DNA of 64,000 nt from Streptomyces sp. AC512_CC834 (lineage in GTDB: Bacteria; Actinomycetota; Actinomycetes; Streptomycetales; Streptomycetaceae), in assembly GCF_019049325.1 (NCBI RefSeq), contig NZ_JAGMUO010000065.1, positions 248,001 to 312,000 on the forward strand. Reading direction: 5' to 3'. The notes under the pieces are model-generated. The model was not told where the DNA came from, made no database searches, and saw only the letters and a program-made list of their open reading frames with translations. How positions within the stretch are numbered: position 1 is the stretch's first letter; each line of letters starts with the position of its first letter. This document shows, in pieces, positions 34,884 to 43,053 of the stretch. The position numbers were made by a program, and so were the translations under genes.

Positions 34884-35537
34884 GTGGATCTCTTCTCCCG
34901 TTCCTGGTCGGCGTTGCGCACCGCGGTCGCCGGACTCTCCGACGAGGACTTCGCGCGTCCGTCCGGCTGCACCGGCTGGCTCGTCCGGGACCTGGTGTGT
35001 CACCTGGTCATCGACGCCCAGGACGTCCTGATCACCCTGGCCACCCCCACGGTCGCGGAGCCGACCCGGGACGCGGTGACCTACTGGCGGGTCGTCGAAG
35101 CCCCGACGGAAGACGACCCGCTCGACGCGCTGATCGTCCGCCTCGCCGCCGCGTACGAGGAGCCGTGGCTGCTCAAGTTCCACCTGGACGACGTCGGTTC
35201 CGCCGCGGGCCGCGCCGCCGGACTCGCGGATCCCACAGGCCGGGTCGGCACCCAGGAACAGGTGCTCGCCGCGGGGGACTACCTCTGCGCCTACGTCCTG
35301 GAATGGACCCTGCACCATCTCGACCTGATCGCACACCTTCCCGGGGCGGCGGCTCCGCCCGCGGCGGGGCTCGCTTTCTCGCGCGAGCTGTTCGAAGGGG
35401 TCGCCGGAGTGACGTTCCCCGCGTCGTTCACCGACCGGGACGCGCTGCTGGTCGGCACCGGACGTCGTGCGCCGACCGAGGCCGAGAAGGCCGCCCTGGG
35501 CGAGTGGGCCGCGCGGCTCCCCTTCCCTGTCGGCTGA
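34884..35537 (+). CDS. Maleylpyruvate isomerase-like (DinB-fold) protein
   Basis: A 217-aa protein with the DinB/MDMPI fold, a four-helix bundle using a metal in mycothiol-dependent enzymes. The pattern RPSGCTGWLVRDLVCHLVID near residue 30-50 and EWTLHHLDLIAHL near 145-158 gives the His, Glu, His metal ligands expected. The reaction is unknown; relatives act as mycothiol-dependent isomerases or transferases. The GTG at 34884 is chosen because upstream in-frame sequence has low coding quality; no strong Shine-Dalgarno. Followed by a hairpin. Confidence 0.7.
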   Translation: MDLFSRSWSALRTAVAGLSDEDFARPSGCTGWLVRDLVCHLVIDAQDVLITLATPTVAEPTRDAVTYWRVVEAPTEDDPLDALIVRLAAAYEEPWLLKFHLDDVGSAAGRAAGLADPTGRVGTQEQVLAAGDYLCAYVLEWTLHHLDLIAHLPGAAAPPAAGLAFSRELFEGVAGVTFPASFTDRDALLVGTGRRAPTEAEKAALGEWAARLPFPVG

Positions 35538-35544
35538 GCCGCGT

Positions 35545-35583
35545 GTCCGGGCCCCGTGCCCGGGCCCCGCGGCGGGCCCGGAC
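35545..35583 (+). terminator. Hairpin after the MDMPI-like gene
   Basis: GTCCGGGCCC (35545-35554) pairs with GGGCCCGGAC (35574-35583), a perfect 10-bp stem with a 19-nt GC-rich loop, starting 7 bp after the stop. Confidence 0.65.
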
Positions 35584-35661
35584 GGCCAACCGGTCGTCCC
35601 GGCGCGCGGGGCCGGGCAGACGGGCGGCTGAGCGGCTGGGCTCATGGGGCAGGCCGACCAC

Positions 35662-35680
35662 CGGGGCCGAACGGTCCCCG
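35662..35680. promoter_or_regulatory. DevR/OsdR-like box before the cNMP-binding gene
   Basis: CGGGGCCGAACGGTCCCCG, an imperfect palindrome with GGGnC and GnCCC arms, 240 bp upstream of the next start. It is almost the same sequence as the boxes before the PNPOx-like and narG genes. Confidence 0.55.
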
Positions 35681-35920
35681 GACTGGTCCGAGTGGCCCCT
35701 GGTGTACCTGGCTGGACGGCGGGACGCTCGTACCGAGGACCCCCAGCGTGTACCCGAAGAGAACGACGAGAGGCGGCTGGGCGAGCGGCGTTCTCGCCAC
35801 CCGCGCGCCGCCCCGCCCCTCCTTGTCGCCGTCCCCTCGGATCACCGAGCCGACCGCGGCGGCACCGAGCGGCTCCATCGCCGGTCCGTCCGCGGGGCGC
35901 GCACGAAAGGAGCCGGAGCG

Positions 35921-36379
35921 ATGACCTCAGCCACCACCCTGTCCGCGGCCCTGCCCCACGACCACCGCGAGCGACTGATGCGGATCGCCCGAGAGGTCTC
36001 CGTCACGGAAGGCACCCGCCTCTTCGAGGAAGGCCTGCGCGCCGACCGGTTCTGGATCGTGCGGACCGGCACGGTCAGTCTCGACCTGCGCGTCCCCGGC
36101 CGCCGGGCCCCCGTCATCGAAACGCTGGGCCACGGCGAACTCGTCGGCTGGTCCTGGCACTTCCCGCCCTACCTGTGGCAACTGGGGGCCGAGGCCACGA
36201 CTCCGGTGCGGGCATGGGAGTTCGACGCGGACGCCATGCGGGAGATGTGCTTCCGCGATCCCGAGTTCGGCCGGACGGTCGCCGTCTGGGTCGGCCGGGT
36301 GGTCGCCCACCGGCTGCACTCGGCCCGGATCCGGCTGCTCGACCTGTACGCGCCGTACGGCAGCGGAGGCCTGCTCTGA
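35921..36379 (+). CDS. Stand-alone cyclic-nucleotide-binding (Crp-type sensor) domain protein
   Basis: A 152-aa protein made only of a cNMP-binding beta-roll (VTEGTRLFEEGLRADRFWIVRTGTVSLDL; GHGELVGWSWHFPP) and a short dimer helix. The C-terminal winged-helix of Crp/Fnr regulators is absent, so it cannot bind DNA in the usual way. It may act as a sensor or partner protein. ATG at 35921 with AAAGGAG. It converges on the DevS-like kinase gene and has a DevR-like box upstream, so it is probably part of the hypoxia regulon. Confidence 0.75.
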   Translation: MTSATTLSAALPHDHRERLMRIAREVSVTEGTRLFEEGLRADRFWIVRTGTVSLDLRVPGRRAPVIETLGHGELVGWSWHFPPYLWQLGAEATTPVRAWEFDADAMREMCFRDPEFGRTVAVWVGRVVAHRLHSARIRLLDLYAPYGSGGLL

Positions 36380-36434
36380 CTCCGGAGCGCGTCGACGGGT
36401 GAAACGGGCAGGGCGGTGGGCAGCCGTGGGCGGC

Positions 36435-38162
36435 TCACCCTTCGTCCGGCACCGGCGCCCACCACACCAGGGTGGTACCACCGTTCGCCGGGCTGGTGAG
36501 CCGAAGCCCGCCGCCCAGCTGAGCGGCCCGTTCCGCCATGTTGCGCAGTCCGCTGCGGCGGCCCCCGGACGGGATGCCCACGCCGTTGTCGGTGACGGTC
36601 AGCCGCACCTCGTGACCGTCGGTCTCCAGAGCCACGGCGACCCGGTCCGCCCGCGCGTGCCGGGCTGCGTTGGTCAGTGCCTCGGACAGCACCGCGACCA
36701 GGTGCTCGGCGATCCGGCCGGGCACCTCCGTGTCCAGCAGGCCCTCCATCCGGAGGCTGGGGGCGAAGCCCAGAACCGGAGCCGCCTCACCGACGACCCG
36801 CACCGCGCGGCCCCGCAGTCCGGCACCGGCGGTGCCGCCACGCGCACGGAGGCCGAAGATCGTCGACCTGATGATCTTGATCGTCTCGTCCAGGTCGTCC
36901 ACTGCCCGCAGCACCCGCTCCGACGCGGAGCCGTTCTCGATCAGGCGGCCCGCGCTCTGGAGCGTCATCCCCGTGGCGAACAACCTCTGGATCGCCAGGT
37001 CGTGCAGGTCCCGGGCGATCCGGTCCCGGTCCTGAAGCACGGCGATCTGCTCGGCGTCACGGCGCCGCTCCGCGAGTTCCATCGCGAGGGCGGCCTGCGC
37101 GGCGAAGCCCTGCAGCGGTTCGGTCTCCTTCTCGGAGAACACCGCTCGGCCCGCCTGCCGCACCAGCAGCACCACTCCCCGCACCCCTTCCGCCGCGGCG
37201 CCGAAGGGCACGGCCACCGCGGGGCCGAGCCCGGTGAACCGAGGGGCCGCGGCCGACACCCGTTCGTCCCGGGTGATGTCCGGGCTGCTGACGGGCGCGG
37301 CGGTGGAGAACGCCAGGCCGGTGAGGCTGTCGTCGATGGGCAGTACCAGGCCGCGGTGGTCCTCCGCGCCTTGTCCGGTGGCCAGCTCCACCACCAGCGA
37401 GTCCGTGTCCGGCATGGGCATCGTGAGTACGGCCAGGGCGGCGCCGGTGATCTCCCGGGCGCGCTCCGCGATCAGGCCGAGTGCCGCGCCGCGCTCGCTT
37501 CCGGACATCAGACTGTGGGTGATCTCCGCATTCGCCCGCAGCCAGCGTTCCCGCAGCCGCGACCGCTCGTACAGGCGGGCGTTGTCGATGGCGACGCCGG
37601 CCGCGACGGCCAGCGTCGACAGGACCGACTCGTCCTCCTCGTCGAACTGCGCCCCGCCCCGCTTCTCGGTCAGGTAGAGATTGCCGAAGACCTGGTCGCG
37701 GACCCGGATGGGAACGCCGAGGAAGGTGTTCATCGGCGGGTGGTTCGGCGGGAAGCCGTACGACGAGGCGTGCGCGGAGAGACAGGGCAGCCGTAGCGGC
37801 TCGGGGTGGCGGATGAGTTCACCGAGGATGCCGTGGCCCTCGGGATAGGGGCCGATGCGGGCGATCTGCTCCTCGCTGACGCCGACCGTGTGGAAGGCCG
37901 ACAGCCGCTGTCCGTCCGGGCCGATCACGCCGAGGGCGGCGTACCGCGCGTCGACGAGGGCAGCCGCCGCCTCCACGATGCTGTGCAGCACCTGCTCGAG
38001 ATCCAGCTCCCGGCCCACCGAGAGCACCGCTTCGAGAAGGCTGTGGACCCGGTCGCGCGTGCCCCGGGCGGCGTCCAGCCGGGCCTGGAGTTCCTCCAGC
38101 AGTTCGTCCAGCCTCAGCTGCGGCAGGCGTACCCGGGCTTCCGCCTGGTCAGGGCTCTCCAC
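36435..38162 (-). CDS. osdK: DevS/OsdK-like two-GAF sensor histidine kinase
   Basis: A 575-aa soluble kinase. GAF-A spans about 55-200, GAF-B about 220-365, then a HisKA_3 dimer domain with phospho-acceptor His387 (RIARDLHDLAIQRLF) and a HATPase domain (LSEALTNAARH, DNGVGIP). GAF-A contains GFPPNHPPMNTFLGVPIRV; His141 in NHPPM corresponds in context to the heme-ligand His of mycobacterial DevS/DosT, so it is expected to be a heme-based O2/NO/CO or redox sensor. GTG at 38162 with GGAGGAT. The response regulator is just downstream on the other side of a 107-bp gap in the minus-strand neighbourhood. The symbol follows S. coelicolor OsdK by similarity of layout. Confidence 0.88.
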   Translation of the reverse strand: MESPDQAEARVRLPQLRLDELLEELQARLDAARGTRDRVHSLLEAVLSVGRELDLEQVLHSIVEAAAALVDARYAALGVIGPDGQRLSAFHTVGVSEEQIARIGPYPEGHGILGELIRHPEPLRLPCLSAHASSYGFPPNHPPMNTFLGVPIRVRDQVFGNLYLTEKRGGAQFDEEDESVLSTLAVAAGVAIDNARLYERSRLRERWLRANAEITHSLMSGSERGAALGLIAERAREITGAALAVLTMPMPDTDSLVVELATGQGAEDHRGLVLPIDDSLTGLAFSTAAPVSSPDITRDERVSAAAPRFTGLGPAVAVPFGAAAEGVRGVVLLVRQAGRAVFSEKETEPLQGFAAQAALAMELAERRRDAEQIAVLQDRDRIARDLHDLAIQRLFATGMTLQSAGRLIENGSASERVLRAVDDLDETIKIIRSTIFGLRARGGTAGAGLRGRAVRVVGEAAPVLGFAPSLRMEGLLDTEVPGRIAEHLVAVLSEALTNAARHARADRVAVALETDGHEVRLTVTDNGVGIPSGGRRSGLRNMAERAAQLGGGLRLTSPANGGTTLVWWAPVPDEG

Positions 38163-38269
38163 GGGTGATCCTCCAGGTCCCTCCGACGCGCCGGCGACCG
38201 GCCGGCCCGGTCACACCCACGGTAACGGGCCACGCCCGGCCGGGGCGCGCGGGGCCGACGCCGGGAGCC

Positions 38270-38962
38270 TCAGTGCCCTTCCTGCCGGAGCCGGTCCTGC
38301 GCCTGGGTGGCGATCACCGCGGCCTGGATGCGGCGCTCGACGCCCAGCTTGGCCAGCAGCCGGGAGATGTGGTTCTTCACCGTCTTCTCGGCGAGGTAGA
38401 GCCGCTGCCCGATCTGCCGGTTGGTCAGGCCCTCGCCGATCAGCGCGAGGATCTCCCGCTCCCGGTCGGTCAGACCGGGCAGGGCGTCCGGCACCTCCTC
38501 CTTGGTCCGCTCGCCGCGCAGCCGCGCCATCAGCCTGGTCGCGGCGCTCGGGTCGAGCAGGGACTGGCCGGCCGAGACCGTGCGCACGGCGGTGACTAGG
38601 TCCGAGCCCCGGATCTGCTTGAGCACGTACCCGGCGGCGCCTGCCATGATCGAGTCCAGCAGGGCCTCCTCGTCGTCGAACGAGGTCAGCATCAGACAGG
38701 CCAGCTCCGGCATGCGGGACCGCAGCTCCCGGCACACGCCCACCCCGTCGCCGTCGGGCAGCCGTACGTCGAGCACCGCCACGTGGGGGCGCAGGGCCGG
38801 CACCCGGACGAGGGCCTGCTCGACCGTGCCGGCCTCCCCCACCACCGTGATGTCGGGCTCGTCGTCGAGCAGGTCGCGCACGCCGCGCCGCACGACCTCG
38901 TGGTCGTCCAGCAGAAAGACCCGGATCGGGTCCGCGGGGCCGGGCCGCTCGGTGTCCGCCAT
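38270..38962 (-). CDS. osdR: DevR/OsdR-like NarL-family response regulator
   Basis: A 230-aa regulator. The receiver domain has Asp19-Asp20, the phospho-acceptor Asp65 (VAVLDVRLPDGDG) and Lys in LKQIRGSD. The LuxR-type HTH runs from about 165 (LTDREREILALIGEGLTNRQI, then EKTVKNHISRLLAKLG). This is the DevR/DosR layout. ATG at 38962 with GAGGAG. It lies upstream of the kinase gene in the same direction, so the pair is probably co-transcribed, and is divergent from the PNPOx-like gene with three DevR-like boxes between, which suggests autoregulation. Confidence 0.88.
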   Translation of the reverse strand: MADTERPGPADPIRVFLLDDHEVVRRGVRDLLDDEPDITVVGEAGTVEQALVRVPALRPHVAVLDVRLPDGDGVGVCRELRSRMPELACLMLTSFDDEEALLDSIMAGAAGYVLKQIRGSDLVTAVRTVSAGQSLLDPSAATRLMARLRGERTKEEVPDALPGLTDREREILALIGEGLTNRQIGQRLYLAEKTVKNHISRLLAKLGVERRIQAAVIATQAQDRLRQEGH

Positions 38963-39047
38963 CGAAATTCTCCTCGTCTGCGCTCTCGTCGCGAGCCGCT
39001 CCCCCGTCGGGACGGCGGCTCCTCCCGCACGAGATCCTGCTGTGCCC

Positions 39048-39136
39048 GGGACCGAAGGGCCAGGGCCGGTCGGCCCAGTCTCTCGCGTGCGGTCGGTGCC
39101 GGGCCGGGCGGAGGCGTTCTGGGGGCCGAACGGCCC
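39048..39136. promoter_or_regulatory. Three DevR/OsdR-like boxes in the regulator/PNPOx divergent promoter
   Basis: GGGACCGAAGGGCC (39048-39061), GGGCCGGTCGGCCC (39063-39076) and GGGCCGAACGGCCC (39123-39136). The last two are near-perfect 14-bp palindromes. They sit 86 bp before the response regulator start and 68 bp before the PNPOx-like start. Confidence 0.65.
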
Positions 39137-39203
39137 TAGCACACGGCTCACCGGCGGGGCTCCAATGAATCGACCGAGCCCGTGACCCCGACGAAAGCAT
39201 GCC

Positions 39204-39668
39204 ATGACCTCCGAGTACGTCCCCTCGACTCCGGTGGCCCCTCGCCGCAGCACCGAGCTGGGCGGCGAGGAGGCCCTCGCGCTGCTGGGCAGCGTTTCCC
39301 TGGGCCGGATCGTCTTCACCCGGCACGCGCTGCCGACGATCCGGCCGGTCAACCACATCCTGGACGACGGCGCCGTCATCATCCGCACCCACGAGGGCGC
39401 GGCCCTGACCTCCCGCACGCAGAAGGCCGGTGACCCGGGAGTCGTGGTCGCCTACGAGGCCGACTCGATCGACCCGGACACCCACCTCGGCTGGAGCGTC
39501 GTGGTGACCGGCTACGCCCGACCGGTCACCGATCGCGCTGACCTGACTCGCTATCAGACCCTGTTGCGTCCCTGGGTCGACCGGACGATGGACTGCGCGA
39601 TCCGGATCGTCCCCGACCTGATCACCGGCGTGCGGCTCACCGAGGCGCAGCCGTCCACCGTCGTGTGA
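39204..39668 (+). CDS. PNPOx-like flavin-binding protein
   Basis: A 154-aa split-barrel protein of the pyridoxamine 5'-phosphate oxidase-like group. The early block ALALLGSVSLGRIVFTRHALPTIRPVNH and the middle VVTGYARPV strand fit this fold, which binds FMN or F420. Several members of the mycobacterial dormancy regulon have this fold. The true substrate is unknown, and vitamin B6 synthesis is unlikely. ATG at 39204; Shine-Dalgarno is weak (GAAAG). DevR-like boxes upstream. Confidence 0.75.
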   Translation: MTSEYVPSTPVAPRRSTELGGEEALALLGSVSLGRIVFTRHALPTIRPVNHILDDGAVIIRTHEGAALTSRTQKAGDPGVVVAYEADSIDPDTHLGWSVVVTGYARPVTDRADLTRYQTLLRPWVDRTMDCAIRIVPDLITGVRLTEAQPSTVV

Positions 39669-39714
39669 CGCCTTCCCACGCCGGCCGGGCAGGGCCGCAA
39701 GGAGCCCTCTGCGA

Positions 39715-39762
39715 GGGACCTTGAGCCCCGGCGCGAGACGGCCTCATGGGGACCAACGGCCC
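39715..39762. promoter_or_regulatory. DevR/OsdR-like boxes upstream of the flavohemoglobin gene
   Basis: GGGACCTTGAGCCC (39715-39728) and GGGACCAACGGCCC (39749-39762), followed by a third half-type copy CCGTTGGTCCCC (39774-39785). They lie 140-190 bp upstream of the hmp start. Confidence 0.6.
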
Positions 39763-39902
39763 TGTTCGTCCCTCCGTTGGTCCCCGGTACGCCGCCGGGG
39801 GCGCGACGGAGCCGAAACGCGGGCCGCCCGCTGATACACAGGGACTCACCGCCGCACCCGGTGCCGGCGGTCCCTCTCCCCCATCCCCTTACGGGAGGTT
39901 CC

Positions 39903-41115
39903 ATGCTGTCCGCAGAGTCCGCGTCCGTGGTACGGGCCACGCTGCCCGCCGTGACCGGAGCGCTCGACGAGATCGCCTCGCGCTTCTACGGCACGATGTT
40001 CCACGACCGGCCGGAACTGCTCGACGGGCTGTTCAACCGCGGCAACCAGGCGAGCGGCGCCCAGCGAAGGGCGTTGGCCGGTTCGATCGCCGCGTTCGCC
40101 AAAGCGATGCTCGACAACCCGGACACCCGTCCGGACGCCCTGCTGGAGCGCATCGCGCACAAGCACGTCTCCGTCGGCATCACCGACGACCAGTACACGA
40201 TCGTGCACAAGTACCTGTTCGGCGCGATAGCCGACGTCCTGGCCGACGCGGTCACCGCGGAGGTGGCGGCCGCCTGGGACGAGGTGTACTGGCTGATGGC
40301 CGGTGCGCTGATCGGCATGGAGGCGCGTCTCTACCACGAGGCGGGGCTGCGGCCCGGCCACGTCTGGCGCCGGTGGACGGTGGTCGAGCGCCGTACGGAG
40401 ACCCCCGACGTGGTGTCCTTCGTGATCCGCCCGGCCGACGGCAAGCCGGCCCCCCCGCGCACGGGCCGGCCAGTACGTCAGTGTTCGCATGCTGATGCCC
40501 GACGGCGCAGCGCAGTTGCGCCAGTACAGCCTCTCCTCGGATCCCGGCGGCGAGCTACGACGGATCACCGTCAAACGGGTCGCCGGCACGGACGGGGCTC
40601 CGGACGGCGAGGTCTCCAACCTGCTGTACGGCGACGTGTGCCGCGGTGACGAGCTGACCCTGTCGACGCCGACCGGCGACATCGTCCTCGACGACTCCGA
40701 GGAGTCCGCTCCCGTCGTGCTGGTCTCGGCGGGCATCGGCTGCACTCCCCTCACCGGAATGCTGGCCCACCTCGCGACGCGGGAGTCCGCCCGCCCGGTG
40801 CTGGTCCTGCACGCCGACCGGTCTCCCGCCGAGCACGCTCTGCGCGCCGAGACGCGGGAGCTCGTGGAGCGGCTGCCGGACGCCCGTACCGTGTTCTGGT
40901 ACGAGCGCCCCGGCCCGGAGGAACCTCAGGCGCGCAGTGGCCCGATGGACCTGTCCGACATCGAACTGCCCGAGGGCGCGGCGGTGTTCATGTGCGGGCC
41001 GCTGCCGTTCATGCGCGACCTGCGCGCTCGGCTGCTCGCCACGGGTGTCCCCGCCCGCCGCATCCGGTACGAGGTCTTCGGCCCCGACCAGTGGCTGGCG
41101 GACACTGCGGCCTGA
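39903..41115 (+). pseudogene. hmp: Flavohemoglobin Hmp (NO dioxygenase), split by a +1 frameshift
   Basis: The globin domain (starts ATG 39903, GGGAGG upstream) keeps the proximal-His block HKHVSVGITDDQY and the FYGTMF region. The reductase half continues in another frame: RQYSLSS (FAD), VSAGIGCTPLTGML (NADPH) and FMCGPLPFMRDL. The frames switch at a run of seven C (40450-40456). Removing one C gives a smooth PAPRARAGQYVSVRM through the FAD domain entrance. As written, the first frame ends at 40649 after about 248 residues, giving a heme protein without its reductase. It is a true mutation, a sequencing slip, or homopolymer phase variation. Flavohemoglobins convert NO to nitrate. Confidence 0.82.
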
Positions 41116-41138
41116 CGACGGTGTCCCTGCCCCCTCGG

Positions 41139-41612
41139 TCACGCGGCCGGCCGGGGCAGGGCGCTGCCCGCCCGCGCCCGTACGGCCTCTACGGCCTCCC
41201 ACTGTTCGGTGGTCAGGGTCGTCAGCGCGGCCGGGAACACGCCGTCCTGCTCCTTGAGGATGTGGTCGCGCAGTTGGGCGAGGACGTCCAGCAGCCGGTC
41301 GGGCCAGGCCGGGTCGGCGGGAACCGCGTCGGCCGCCTCTGCCAGTACGGCCTCGATCCGGCGGTGTTCCGCCTCCAGGACGGCGATCTGGTCGGGGAAC
41401 TCGGCGGCCATCGCCGGGAACAGACCGTGCTCCTCCACCTTGGTGTGGGGCGCCAGGACGGCGGCGATGCGGCGGGCGAGGCCGGCGGCGGCGACCGCGT
41501 CGCCTTCGCCGCGGGCCTTGCGCACCCGGCTGATGAGTGCCACCACCGCGTCGTGTTCGCGGGTGAGTTCGTCGATCGAGGTCAGCGACTGGCAGCCGCA
41601 GTACTCGCACAT
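41139..41612 (-). CDS. Hemerythrin HHE protein with N-terminal CxxCxC
   Basis: A 157-aa four-helix bundle with diiron-type ligands His20 (TREHDAV), His56, Glu60 and His62 (APHTKVEEHGLFP), His83, His117 and Glu121 (RDHILKEQDGVFP). The C-terminal helix is shorter in ligands than classical hemerythrin. The first residues are MCEYCGCQ, a CxxCxC cluster that could bind zinc or iron-sulfur. Such proteins bind O2 or NO or repair iron centres. ATG at 41612 with GGAGG. Converges on hmp. Confidence 0.82.
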   Translation of the reverse strand: MCEYCGCQSLTSIDELTREHDAVVALISRVRKARGEGDAVAAAGLARRIAAVLAPHTKVEEHGLFPAMAAEFPDQIAVLEAEHRRIEAVLAEAADAVPADPAWPDRLLDVLAQLRDHILKEQDGVFPAALTTLTTEQWEAVEAVRARAGSALPRPAA

Positions 41613-41664
41613 GAGTGCCTCCGGGAGGTTGGGGGTCGGGTGCTGGGCGGGAAGTCGGGGCGGC

Positions 41665-42939
41665 TCAGTCGGCGGGTGCGGACGGTGGCTCTTCCGTGGC
41701 CGTCCGGCGCAGGCTGGTGGCGGTGTAGGTCAGTGCCGCCGCCGCGACGACGCCGAGGAGGACCAGGCCGAGCGCGTACGAGCCGTACGTGCCGTAGAGG
41801 GAGCCCATCACCAGGGGTGGCACGAAGCCGCCGAGACCGCCCGCGGCGCCCACGACACCCGTGACCGACCCGAGCCTGTTCGCCGGGGCCAGCAGGGCCA
41901 CCAGGGCGAACACCGCGCCGCTGCCCGCGCCGAGTGCGGCGGCCAGTGCCAGGAACGCGACGGTGCCGACCGGTGTCAGTGCCGGTGTCGAGGACTGGAC
42001 CAGCGCCGCCGCCAGCACTACGACGAGCGTTGCGGTCACCACCCGCACCGGTCCCACGCGGTCGGACAGCCAGCCGCCCACGGGGCGCATCGCGACCGCG
42101 AGCAGGACGAATCCCGCCATGCGGTCCGCGGCGGCGGCGTGGGTGAGCCCGTAGCCGGTCTTCAGGTAGGTGGGCAGGTAGACGGAGAAGGCGACGTAGC
42201 CGCCGAAGGCCACCGTGTACAGCGCGGACGCCTGCCAGGTCGTGCCCAGGCGCAGGGTCGCGGCCAGCCTGCGGGCGAGCGGCGCGGTGGGCACGACGCG
42301 TCCGGGGGCGTCCCTCAGCAGCAGCGCCGCCACGATCGCGTAGGCCGCCAGCACGGCCGCGGTGATCTGGAACGGGGTGGCCATGCCGTGCGCGTCCACG
42401 AGCTTCACCGTCGTCAGGGCACTGATCGCGGTACCGCCCATGCCCATGCCGAAGATGCCGATGGCCAGGCCGCGGCGCTCGGGCGGGAACCATGCGTTGA
42501 CGAAGGGCACGCCGACGGCGAACGACGTACCGCCGATGCCGAGGAGGAACCCGCCGGCCAGCAGCGCGGTCAGCGAGGAGTGGCCTGCCAGGCCCAGATG
42601 GAGCACCGGCACGATGGTGGCCGCCGACACCAGCGGGAACATGACCCGCCCGCCGAACCGGTCCGTGAGCGCGCCGACCGGGATTCGGCCGAGGGAACCG
42701 ACCACGACGGGCACCGCCACCAGCAGCGACTGCTCGAACGACGACAGTCCGAGGCTTTCCTCCAAGCGGGGACCGAGCGGGCTGAGCAGCGCCCACGCCC
42801 AGAAGTTCACGGCGAAGCCGGCCGTGGCCAGGCCCAGCATCAGCCAGGCCCGGCCGGATACGGACACAGACACGGACACGGTCGCGCCCTCGTGTTCCGG
42901 CGGTGACGTGTCCCTCTGCTCGCTCAACTGCTGGACCAT
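41665..42939 (-). CDS. narK: Nitrate/nitrite transporter NarK
   Basis: A 424-aa major facilitator protein with 12 predicted helices. The nitrate-porter signature is visible in the C-terminal half as GAAGGLGGFVPPLVMG and in the N-terminal half as GIGGTSFAVGVPFVNAWFPP. It imports nitrate and/or exports nitrite for the adjacent nitrate reductase. ATG at 42939 follows GGAAGAGG; a longer version from 42975 is possible. The N-terminal tail has a VSVSVSVS run from a hexamer tandem repeat at about 42859-42882. Confidence 0.88.
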   Translation of the reverse strand: MVQQLSEQRDTSPPEHEGATVSVSVSVSGRAWLMLGLATAGFAVNFWAWALLSPLGPRLEESLGLSSFEQSLLVAVPVVVGSLGRIPVGALTDRFGGRVMFPLVSAATIVPVLHLGLAGHSSLTALLAGGFLLGIGGTSFAVGVPFVNAWFPPERRGLAIGIFGMGMGGTAISALTTVKLVDAHGMATPFQITAAVLAAYAIVAALLLRDAPGRVVPTAPLARRLAATLRLGTTWQASALYTVAFGGYVAFSVYLPTYLKTGYGLTHAAAADRMAGFVLLAVAMRPVGGWLSDRVGPVRVVTATLVVVLAAALVQSSTPALTPVGTVAFLALAAALGAGSGAVFALVALLAPANRLGSVTGVVGAAGGLGGFVPPLVMGSLYGTYGSYALGLVLLGVVAAAALTYTATSLRRTATEEPPSAPAD

Positions 42940-43053
42940 GCCGTCCGTCCTCTTCCCGTCACGCCGACCGATCACGGTGACCGGTCGCTGTGCCCGGCGC
43001 GCCGCAACGCGGGTGACCGCGAAGCCTGTCGGCCGTGCGCCGGGTTCTCGTGA

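Larger units (their letters stand above)
35538..35920. other. 383-bp intergenic region with hairpin and DevR-like box
   Basis: No convincing gene. It contains a terminator-like hairpin (35545-35583), a DevR-like palindrome (35662-35680) followed by a second partial copy GGACTGGTCCGAGTGGCCCC, and at its end the AAAGGAG Shine-Dalgarno of the cNMP-binding gene. Long reading frames crossing it continue from other frames of the flanking genes and show no family match. Confidence 0.6.

Noticed and set aside
40489..41115. Independent gene for a stand-alone reductase
   Set aside because: No Shine-Dalgarno before the ATG, and the sequence continues the FAD domain of the globin upstream exactly once one C is removed.
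42859..42882. Hexamer tandem repeat in narK as a phase-variation site
   Set aside because: Unit is 6 bp, so changes in copy number stay in frame; at most it alters a Val-Ser linker.
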